A DNA stretch of 64,000 bases from the NCBI GenBank assembly GCA_964509695.1, contig CAZDXN010000002.1:1-64000 (forward strand), read 5' to 3'. The stretch comes from 2-01-FULL-50-23 sp964509695 (lineage in GTDB: Bacteria; Patescibacteriota; Microgenomatia; UBA1400; MFAQ01). Under the pieces are notes generated by a model that saw only the letters and a program-made list of their open reading frames with translations, ran no database searches and was not told where the DNA came from. Below are positions 49,681 through 56,108 of the stretch, one piece after another (position 1 is the first letter of the stretch; every line of letters starts with the position of its first letter). A program made the translations under genes and the position numbers.

Positions 49681-49877
49681 TAATCTTCGCTACGGCCAAG
49701 AAACCGATTCAGTTCCTTACGACCTTCTTCAGTTTGGCGAAACTCCCAAAATAGTTTTGAACCCTTGTTGCTTATGAAGGGTATGAACTCGGGTAGTTTG
49801 TCCATCTCGATTTTACGAAACTCCTGTAATCTCATGTCTACTGTATAACCTTTAAAAACTGGTAGTATTCTGATCAT
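49677..49877 (-). CDS. Small hypothetical protein
   Basis: A 66-residue soluble protein (MIRILPVFKGYTVDMRLQEF at its start), with alternating beta and alpha propensity and many aromatic residues. No domain is recognised, but the start VDMRLQEFRKIE pattern resembles small conserved proteins of mobile elements. An AAAGGA ribosome-binding site precedes the ATG, which supports expression. It is downstream of the DUF2958 gene on the same strand with a hairpin between them. Confidence 0.6.
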   Translation of the reverse strand: MIRILPVFKGYTVDMRLQEFRKIEMDKLPEFIPFISNKGSKLFWEFRQTEEGRKELNRFLGRSEDY

Positions 49878-49903
49878 ATATTTTTCCTTTCTTGGATACC
49901 CAT

Positions 49904-49926
49904 CCGCGGGGTGGTTAGCCCCGCGG
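49904..49926. other. Strong hairpin between two small genes
   Basis: CCGCGGGG, loop of 7 nt, CCCCGCGG: a perfect 8-bp GC stem between the DUF2958 gene and the small downstream gene. No T-run follows on the minus strand, so it is more likely an RNA-processing or stability element than a terminator. Confidence 0.55.
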
Positions 49927-49936
49927 TAGGTAACTT

Positions 49937-50251
49937 TTATAACTTGGCACTTGGTACAACCTGACTAATTGGCTTCTCGCCGAAATATAAATCCCGCTCG
50001 ATCCCTAACCCAAACCTACCCGTATAGCTTTGGAGTTCTTCGAGTGAGAACGAACCCCACTCATCATTCCAATCGCCGAAGATCGAGACATATCCGAAAA
50101 ATTCCTTTGACTCCGGATCGTATTCCGTAGCGTACCAAGTCCCCGCACCAGTCGGATTAAAAAACTTCGCAACCACTATTGGATCTGCACTGTCCTCCTG
50201 TCTCCCTATCTTGGCGAACCTTGTTAGTAGTTCCTTGGTTAATAGCTTCAT
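49937..50251 (-). CDS. DUF2958 protein
   Basis: A 104-residue protein matching DUF2958: MKLLTKELLTRFAKIGRQED, then VVAKFFNPTGAGTWYATEYD, and the FGYVSIFGDWNDEWGSFSL block. DUF2958 proteins are common on conjugative plasmids and integrative elements and have no known activity. A strong GGGAGGTG ribosome-binding site lies before the ATG. Confidence 0.85.
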   Translation of the reverse strand: MKLLTKELLTRFAKIGRQEDSADPIVVAKFFNPTGAGTWYATEYDPESKEFFGYVSIFGDWNDEWGSFSLEELQSYTGRFGLGIERDLYFGEKPISQVVPSAKL

Positions 50252-50295
50252 AATTTTTCACCTCCCTTTTTTGGCTCTCCCCGAAAATTAATTGT

Positions 50296-50431
50296 TGGGA
50301 AGCATGCCCATGCTTCCCATACCTGGGCAATTGAAAGCGGGGTGAAATTTTGCAAGGGCAATCCCGCCCTGGCGGGAGCAGTTTATTGGAGGCGAAGCCG
50401 AAAACCCTTGCAAAAAGAGGGGCAAGGCCCT
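50296..50431. repeat. Nested inverted-repeat cluster upstream of the DGR
   Basis: TGGGAAGCATG/CATGCTTCCCA (50296-50306 and 50309-50319) is a perfect 11-bp hairpin with a 2-nt centre. Then TTTTGCAAGGG (50348-50358) pairs with CCCTTGCAAAA (50405-50415), enclosing TCCCGCC/GGCGGGA (50362-50377). A GGGC/GCCC hairpin with T's follows. These lie between the divergent DUF2958 and avd genes and may mark the edge of the DGR cassette or act as bidirectional transcription barriers. Confidence 0.65.
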
Positions 50432-50465
50432 TATTTGTTGCCGGTTATTTTGTCATAATGGAACC

Positions 50466-50810
50466 ATGGAAAAGTTTATCCTACATCAAAAAACCTATGA
50501 TTTTATTCTTTATCTGTACCCCATCATCAACCGTTTGCCTAAAAATCATCGTCTTATACTCGGAAGGAAGCTTGAAGAATTAGCACTCGATCTTCTCATG
50601 TCTCTCATGAAAGCCAATAAAGCGCGGGAAGAAAAGAGAAAGCGGTTACAACTTGAAACATCGGACACGCTGGATTATCTGCGTATCGTGCTTCGGCTGG
50701 CGAAAGACACCCGTCTTATTAGTGTCAAACAGTATGCACATAGTGCCGAAAAGCTCAACGAAATCGGGCGCATGCTTTCCAGTTGGATGGGGTCAATCCG
50801 CAGTGTATGA
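50466..50810 (+). CDS. avd: DGR accessory variability determinant (Avd-like)
   Basis: A 114-residue, all-helical basic protein (FILHQKTYDFILYLYPIINR, EELALDLLMSLMKANKAREE, TLDYLRIVLRLAKD) with the four-helix-bundle pattern of the bAvd/23S-intervening-sequence family. Avd forms a pentamer that binds the reverse transcriptase and template RNA and is needed for mutagenic copying. Its place 32 bp before the template repeat and 387 bp before the reverse transcriptase is standard. CATAAT with an extended TG ends 6 nt before the ATG, so the message seems leaderless. Confidence 0.87.
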   Translation: MEKFILHQKTYDFILYLYPIINRLPKNHRLILGRKLEELALDLLMSLMKANKAREEKRKRLQLETSDTLDYLRIVLRLAKDTRLISVKQYAHSAEKLNEIGRMLSSWMGSIRSV

Positions 50811-50842
50811 TACAAGAGGGAAAGATCAGTCAAAACGCAACA

Positions 50843-50960
50843 CGCCTTTCTCCGCGGCGGCAATTGAAATAACACGTCCAACGCTGGGGCGTTTACAGCG
50901 AATCTGAACAACACGCCGGGGAATACGAACAACAACATCGGGTTTCGTTGCGCCAGCGAT
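50843..50960 (+). repeat. DGR template repeat (TR)
   Basis: 118 bp that align without gaps to 55991-56108 (offset 5,148). Of 31 adenines, 17 differ in the variable copy; among non-adenine positions only C50957 differs (T at 56105), near the 3' end where IMH and IMH* normally differ. In the frame of the target the TR reads R-G-G-N-stop-N-N-T-S-N-A-G-A-F-T-A-N-L-N-N-T-P-G-N-T-N-N-N-I-G-F-R-C-A, with the asparagine-rich AAC/AAT codons typical of templates. The stop is TGA at 50865-50867. The region is in the avd-RT leader and has no gene of its own. Confidence 0.96.
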
Positions 50961-51160
50961 CTTGCTCACTTTGCCCGTACCCGCAAAGTACGCGCCAGAA
51001 CGTGTGGTATGTATTTACGGATACATATCCGGGGTTTTATGGATCACAGCGGTCTTTTCCTTTCCGATAGTGGGTTTGGGAAAACATCATGCCTGTATTT
51101 TTACTATTCTCGACAAGCGGATGGTAAAGTAAATGGGTGATAACAAGATAGGGTACGAAA

Positions 51161-51197
51161 GACAAACCCTGCGACAAAAGCGGGGTTTGTCGTTTTT
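51161..51197 (+). terminator. Intrinsic terminator abutting the reverse transcriptase start
   Basis: GACAAACCCTGC (51161-51172), a 7-nt loop and GCGGGGTTTGTC (51180-51191) form a 12-bp stem with one G-T pair, followed by GTTTTT. The T-run ends at 51197, and the ATG of the reverse transcriptase is the next base. The hairpin would end the template RNA at a defined 3' end and leave the reverse transcriptase dependent on read-through or on another promoter. Confidence 0.75.
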
Positions 51198-52289
51198 ATG
51201 TATACACACCTCTATGACCTGGAAAATTTATTGTATGCGTATGCGCAGGCACAACAGGATAATCGCTATAAGCGAAAGATTTGTGCGTTCACTTTTTCAC
51301 TTGAGGAAAATCTCTTTGATTTGAGGTGGGAATTGAGCCGGGGCCTCTATGTGCCGCGTCCGTATACCTACTTCATGCTTCATGATCCAAAGACGCGCAG
51401 CATCGCCGCGCCGAATTTTCGTGATAGAGTTGTCCAACATGCATTGGTCAATGTCATTCAACCTCTTTTTGAACGTCAATTTATTTACGACTCCTATGCT
51501 TGCCGCACGAACAAAGGCACACATTTTGCCGCCAAGCGACTGAAGAAGTTTCTCATGGCGGCTCGGTCTTTCCATGGCAAAGATACCCCAATCTATGTGC
51601 TTCAGTGTGACATTCGCAAATTCTTCCAGAGTGTTTCTTGGGATATTCTTCTTAAGATTATCGGCAAAACTATTTCCTGCCAGAAAACAGTGTCTCTGAT
51701 TAAGACGATCGTTACTACCCACCACAATGTTGTACCTGCCCAAACACCTCTTTGTTCGCAATTATCACTTTTTTCTTCCAGTGAAAACCCTGCGGAAACA
51801 AGTATTTCAGTTGCGCAGAGAACAGGTTTACCGATCGGCAATCTGACGAGCCAGCTCTTTGCGAATGTTTACCTCAATGCGTTGGATCACTTTATTAAAG
51901 ACCGCCTGCGTATCCGCTGGTACGGACGATACATGGACGACTTCTTTGTGTTGCACCACGACCGAGCGTATCTAAAACAGCTTTGCGACACGATTAATAC
52001 TTTTCTTCAGCAGAAACTCCATCTTTGCCTGCATCCAAAGAAATTAACGATTAAAAATGTTTCTAGCGGCGTGCCGTTTGTCGGATACCGGATATTTTAC
52101 GACCATGTGCTGGTTCGGGGAAATACGCTTCGACGCATTGAGCGTAGCTATCGCTCTAAAGTAAAACAGGCCAAGCACGGCCGGTTGACCAGTCAAAAAC
52201 TCGCTCAAACCAAGGCTTCCATTATCGGTCATTTCAAGCACGCAAACAGCTACGGTTTGACCAAAAAGTTATTTGAGAAAAATGAATAG
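51198..52289 (+). CDS. DGR reverse transcriptase
   Basis: A 363-residue reverse transcriptase of the retroelement group. Motif 3 Asp138 (LQCDIRKFF), the DGR-specific motif 4 IGNLTSQ (213-219, in place of the QGxxxSP of other families) and catalytic YMDD (245-248) are in order. No maturase or endonuclease domain follows. With Avd it makes adenine-mutagenised cDNA from the template RNA and replaces the variable repeat. The ATG directly follows an intrinsic terminator, so synthesis seems restricted. Confidence 0.95.
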   Translation: MYTHLYDLENLLYAYAQAQQDNRYKRKICAFTFSLEENLFDLRWELSRGLYVPRPYTYFMLHDPKTRSIAAPNFRDRVVQHALVNVIQPLFERQFIYDSYACRTNKGTHFAAKRLKKFLMAARSFHGKDTPIYVLQCDIRKFFQSVSWDILLKIIGKTISCQKTVSLIKTIVTTHHNVVPAQTPLCSQLSLFSSSENPAETSISVAQRTGLPIGNLTSQLFANVYLNALDHFIKDRLRIRWYGRYMDDFFVLHHDRAYLKQLCDTINTFLQQKLHLCLHPKKLTIKNVSSGVPFVGYRIFYDHVLVRGNTLRRIERSYRSKVKQAKHGRLTSQKLAQTKASIIGHFKHANSYGLTKKLFEKNE

Positions 52290-52328
52290 ACGGTCTCTCT
52301 TGCAATTCTCGCGAATTGTTGATATTAT

Positions 52329-52360
52329 TAGACTAATAAGTAGACTGATTTTAGACTAAT
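52329..52360. promoter_or_regulatory. Three iterated 9-mers in front of fic
   Basis: TAGACTAAT (52329-52337), TAGACTGAT (52341-52349) and TAGACTAAT (52352-52360) are spaced 12 and 11 bp, about one helical turn. The last copy contains TAGACT, which ends 6 nt before the ATG and may be the -10. A regulator bound along one face of the helix would cover the promoter. Confidence 0.6.
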
Positions 52361-52363
52361 TAT

Positions 52364-53578
52364 ATGGCCGTCACAATATCAAAAAATCCGTTCCGAACGC
52401 CGTTTTTATCCCACTTTATTTTTACTCCTGATCTATTACCGTTCTCTGATGAGGAAATTGTAAAGCGCGATCAAGATCTTGCCGAATTTGAACAGATTTT
52501 TTTGAACCCGGATATAGAAAAAAACCTGATCAGTAAAAATGAACTTTTGGCCTCCTATGCGATTTCCAAAGCTGAACATTCGACACTTACCTTGGCGGAA
52601 GCACAAAACGTCTATACCGTAGTGCTTGCCGCACAGGAGTATGTCTTTATTCGGGAAAAGTTAAACGCCGGCAAACGGCTCACGCAAAAAGATCACGACA
52701 AGTTGGAGTTTTTTAATATTGCGAAAACGTTTCGAGAGTTTAATCAAGTTCCGTTTTCCCTCGATATGCTATCCCCACATTTTATCCAAAACCTCCATGC
52801 CTCCCTTACGCAAGGTATGGACGTGTTTAAAACATATCTTAGTGAGTTCACGGTGTACAAATCCGGTAACTGGCGGGACAATGATCGCATACGTGTGGGC
52901 GAGTATGCTCCCGCGCCGCATATACAAATTGCCAGTGGTGTGGATGAACTTATCGCCTGGGTGAAAACGCATCCATCCCCCGTAGGAATTGCTATCTTTC
53001 ATACTGCATTCTACGCATTGCACCCGTTTCACAACGGTAACAAGCGGATTTGTCGTATCCTGGAGCATTTGTTATTTCGGAGCATTGGCCTGAATCGGAA
53101 AAACCTCTACAGTACCTCTTACTATTACCACAAAGAAAAACTCAGATATTATAAATATCTTCTTTACAGCCTCGAGCGCAACAACCTCAACCACTTTGTC
53201 AACTTCATTCAGGAATCATTAATGTTATCCATGCTTTCGGTGATCAAAATGAGCCTGGAATCAAAACGTCACGAGTATCTTACCAAACATACAACAGGTG
53301 ATTTGATCTTACGGAATATCTTAAAGCCTTTGGTGAAACGTGAGGAACTACAGTTTAAACACCTTCTCAAACCTGTCGGTCATAAAATGGCACGACAAAC
53401 TTTTGTGTCCAACTTAAAGCGCGCAGGGCAAGAAAACATTATCGTCAAAAGAGAGTCCGGGCGTTCTACCTATTACCGCCTGGCATTGATAACCCAGGAG
53501 GAAAACGTCGTTGCCCAGTGGCTGACATTTATCAAAGAACGGTTATCCTTTGTTCCCGATGATTTTCTTCTCGCATAA
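52364..53578 (+). CDS. Fic-domain protein
   Basis: A 404-residue protein: Fic_N region (about 40-100), Fic core with HPFHNGNKR (220-228) and a C-terminal winged-helix-like part. Fic enzymes transfer AMP or another phosphate-containing group to target hydroxyls. The motif HPFx(D/E)GN(G/K)R has Asn224 in place of the metal-binding acidic residue, so activity may be altered or lost. The usual inhibitory helix (S/T)xxxE(G/N) is only partly present as SKAEHS (68-73). It is inserted between the reverse transcriptase and the DGR target and may be a toxin-like or regulatory gene. Confidence 0.85.
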   Translation: MAVTISKNPFRTPFLSHFIFTPDLLPFSDEEIVKRDQDLAEFEQIFLNPDIEKNLISKNELLASYAISKAEHSTLTLAEAQNVYTVVLAAQEYVFIREKLNAGKRLTQKDHDKLEFFNIAKTFREFNQVPFSLDMLSPHFIQNLHASLTQGMDVFKTYLSEFTVYKSGNWRDNDRIRVGEYAPAPHIQIASGVDELIAWVKTHPSPVGIAIFHTAFYALHPFHNGNKRICRILEHLLFRSIGLNRKNLYSTSYYYHKEKLRYYKYLLYSLERNNLNHFVNFIQESLMLSMLSVIKMSLESKRHEYLTKHTTGDLILRNILKPLVKREELQFKHLLKPVGHKMARQTFVSNLKRAGQENIIVKRESGRSTYYRLALITQEENVVAQWLTFIKERLSFVPDDFLLA

Positions 53579-53693
53579 CCTGTCGGTAGATTAGTGGCTT
53601 GCACTTGCGCTTGCATACCCCAGACATAAATACTACTATGATAATGTACGGGATTGGACATCAATCCTGGTTTTTGTGTACCGTCGGACACAT

Positions 53694-54023
53694 ATGAAAA
53701 ACGAAGCCAATATACCCACTAAAATCGCCATTTTTCAAGGCAAAAAAGTGCGCAAGATTATTTTCAATAATGAGTGGTGGTTTGTAATAGTCGATGTGGT
53801 TTCCGCTCTTACCGATTCCGCACAACCCGATGGTTATGTTAAAGATATGCGACGTCGAGATAATGAACTTTCCAAAGGGTGGGGGCAAATTGCCACCCCC
53901 CTTTCTGTAGAAACTGCTGGTGGAAAACAAAAACTGAATTGTGCCAATACAGAAGGATTATTCAGGGAATTCAATTTAAACCCGTCGAATTCGATGGATT
54001 TAGGAATGAGGTTTACACTATGA
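53694..54023 (+). pseudogene. BRO-N antirepressor fragment
   Basis: About 109 codons with the BRO-N/antirepressor start: IAIFQGKKVRKIIFNNEWWF, then DVVSALTDSAQPDGYVKDM and LNCANTEGLFR. Full proteins of this group (DinD/P22-antirepressor type) are about 270 residues and continue with a C-terminal domain; here the frame leaves homology after GLFR and stops 18 codons later. It is therefore a remnant, and the KilA-N gene follows 10 bp downstream. Confidence 0.7.
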
Positions 54024-54033
54024 AAAAACTACC

Positions 54034-54867
54034 ATGACCACTCAAAAAACACACAAAATTTCGGTAAAAGGGATAGAAATCGTAATCTTTGTTAATGAAG
54101 AGTCTGACTATATTTCTCTGACTGATATCGCTAAATTTAAAGACAAAGAACGAACAGAATACGTGATCCAAAATTGGATGAGAAATCGTGATACTATCGA
54201 ATTTTTGGGAATTTGGGAACATTTGAACAATCCAAGTTTTAAACACATCGAATTCGATGTGTTTAAAAATAATGCAGGATCAAATAGTTTTTCCCTTACA
54301 CCAAAACGCTGGATAAAATCAGTTAATGCTATTGGGTTAATTAATAAATCTGGTCGATACGGTGGCGGTACCTTTGCTCACAAGGATATTGCATTTGAGT
54401 TCGCGTCCTGGATCTCAGCAGAATTCAAACTCTACATCATTAAAGAATTCCAACGCCTGAAAAATGAAGAACAAAAAAAGATTGAATCTGGTTGGGATGT
54501 CAAACGAATTCTCACCAAGATCAACTACAAAATCCACACTGATGCCATTAAAGAACATTTGATCCCTAAAAACATCTCTAGCAATAGGGCTAACATTGTC
54601 TACGCTAACGAAGCAGATGTATTAAATGTAGCCTTGTTTGGCAAAACTGCTAAAGAATGGCGAGACGAAAACACCAGTAAAGATGGGAATATCCGTGATT
54701 TTGCAGATGTCACTCAACTGGTCGTGCTGGCTAACCTGGAGGGGATGAACGCCGAGCTTATCCGCCAAGGCATGATGCAACCTGACCGACTGGTACAACT
54801 TAATCAGATTGCTATTGTCCAGATGCGGTCATTGCTTGATAATAGCAGTGTAAAGAAATTACTATGA
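54034..54867 (+). CDS. KilA-N domain protein
   Basis: A 277-residue protein. Residues 15-140 form a KilA-N domain (DYISLTDIAKF, RTEYVIQNWMRNRDTIEFLG, RYGGGTFAHKDIAFEFASWI, EFKLYIIKEFQRLK). The C-terminal half is helical and charged (WDVKRILTKINYKIHTDAIK, ANIVYANEADVLNVALFG). KilA-N proteins bind DNA and are common in phages and large DNA viruses and are frequent in Patescibacteria genomes. The stop overlaps the start of the DGR target (ATGA), so the two may be co-translated. Confidence 0.82.
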   Translation: MTTQKTHKISVKGIEIVIFVNEESDYISLTDIAKFKDKERTEYVIQNWMRNRDTIEFLGIWEHLNNPSFKHIEFDVFKNNAGSNSFSLTPKRWIKSVNAIGLINKSGRYGGGTFAHKDIAFEFASWISAEFKLYIIKEFQRLKNEEQKKIESGWDVKRILTKINYKIHTDAIKEHLIPKNISSNRANIVYANEADVLNVALFGKTAKEWRDENTSKDGNIRDFADVTQLVVLANLEGMNAELIRQGMMQPDRLVQLNQIAIVQMRSLLDNSSVKKLL

Positions 54868-56015
54868 CAAAAATTATTGAGCGATTGAAGCACTACCTCT
54901 TTACCCCCCGTTTCCACTTTTCGCGGTTTCAATTTAATCTGGTCGCCCTTCTTTTTATCACCGTCGGTTTCATTACCGGCACGTATCTCACGCTCAAGGG
55001 CATCACGAGCATCTTTGCGCTCAATGATACAAATAAAACCTGGACGTTTAATACCGCCAATGCCGGTAGCTACACGTATGATTCAACGCTGGTCACGGTG
55101 GATGATACAGGAGCGCATTCGGTGGCCAACAAACTCACCAATCCCGCCTTTGCGTCGGATAATTCCTCCTGGAGTACGGGAGCGGTGCCAGCCTCTGGCT
55201 GGGTGGAAGTGCCGGGCAACAGCACGTACTCCACAACAAACTTTTTGGCCATGAAATATGAAGCCAAATGTGCGGCGACCTCTGACGCCACAACAGGCTT
55301 GACCAGTCCTGACTCGGGGTATCACACGTACTCGGATAGCACCACCACCTGTACGTCAGGCAACAGCAAACAAGTCGTCTCGGTGGCCTCCGGCTACCCG
55401 ATTGCCAACGTTTCACAAACCAACGCCATCACCCGCTGTAGTACGGTATCCTTAAACGGCAACGCTGCGCACCTTATTACCAACGCCGAGTGGATGACGG
55501 TAGCTCGAAACGCCGAAGCCCAGGCGGGTAACTGGAGTTTGGGAAGTGTGGGAAGCGGGTATCTTTTCGCCGGACACAATGACAACGCCCCGGCCCTGGC
55601 GCTTGCTGCCTCAACCACCGACACCGGCAACAATGCCTGCGCCTACACCGATACGGCAGGAACAACGGAAGCGCCAAGTAGCTGTCCCACCAATACCGGC
55701 AATAACACGTCCGGGACTGCCGGCAATCAAAAGCGCGTTTTAACGCTCTCAAACGGCGCATACATTTGGGATATCCCCGGCAACGTCTGGGAATGGACCA
55801 ATGATACGATTCAAGGCAAAGACCAGCCGACCAATGCCTCTCCGGGCTTTGCCTGGCGGGAGTTTACCGCGCTGACCACCTACGGCACGCTCACCTACGA
55901 CAAAGTCCGTCCTTTGGCGAGTACGTACGACGCCACGTACGGCGTAGGGCGCATGTATTCCGACGGAACTTCCTCTAATACCACCGTCTACGCCTTTCTC
56001 CGCGGCGGCGCTTGA
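54864..56015 (+). CDS. DGR target protein, part before the in-frame TGA
   Basis: 383 codons up to a TGA at 56013-56015. Residues 20-42 are a transmembrane anchor. From about residue 190 a formylglycine-generating-enzyme/C-type-lectin fold is recognised: LITNAEWMTVARNAEAQAG, then IWDIPGNVWEWT near 300-311, then the start of the variable region FLRGGA. Family members have Trp after R-G-G-x; here this codon is TGA. The frame stays open downstream for 1,169 more codons. If the stop is obeyed the product is a membrane-anchored, incomplete lectin domain lacking the ligand-binding loops. Confidence 0.9.
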   Translation: MTKIIERLKHYLFTPRFHFSRFQFNLVALLFITVGFITGTYLTLKGITSIFALNDTNKTWTFNTANAGSYTYDSTLVTVDDTGAHSVANKLTNPAFASDNSSWSTGAVPASGWVEVPGNSTYSTTNFLAMKYEAKCAATSDATTGLTSPDSGYHTYSDSTTTCTSGNSKQVVSVASGYPIANVSQTNAITRCSTVSLNGNAAHLITNAEWMTVARNAEAQAGNWSLGSVGSGYLFAGHNDNAPALALAASTTDTGNNACAYTDTAGTTEAPSSCPTNTGNNTSGTAGNQKRVLTLSNGAYIWDIPGNVWEWTNDTIQGKDQPTNASPGFAWREFTALTTYGTLTYDKVRPLASTYDATYGVGRMYSDGTSSNTTVYAFLRGGA

Positions 56016-56108
56016 AATGACGCGTCCGTCGCTGGGGCGTTTACAGCGAGTCTGGGCGGCACGCCGGGGGATACGGGCGGCTACATCGGGTTTCGTTGCG
56101 CCAGTGAT
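55991..56108 (+). repeat. DGR variable repeat (VR) with stop codon
   Basis: 118 bp homologous to the template at 50843-50960. Seventeen differences are at template adenines: 14 A to G, 2 A to T, 1 A to C; one further difference is C to T near the 3' end. Translated around the stop it reads R-G-G-A-stop-N-D-A-S-V-A-G-A-F-T-A-S-L-G-G-T-P-G-D-T-G-G-Y-I-G-F-R-C-A-S-D. Asn codons of the template became Ala, Asp, Val, Ser, Gly and Tyr. The adenine of the TGA (56015) matches template A50867 and is unmutated here. Confidence 0.96.

Noticed and set aside
50653..50907. An 84-codon open frame across the avd end and the template repeat
   Set aside because: It overlaps avd in another frame, has no ribosome-binding site and no protein-like pattern; the region is explained by the template repeat.
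56013..56015. UGA recoded as an amino acid, as in Gracilibacteria and SR1 or as Trp in Mycoplasma
   Set aside because: Many genes in the window end with TGA in overlapping ATGA joints (for example at 926, 22749, 23143, 54867 and 60291), and the other open frames do not contain internal TGA. UGA is a stop codon here.
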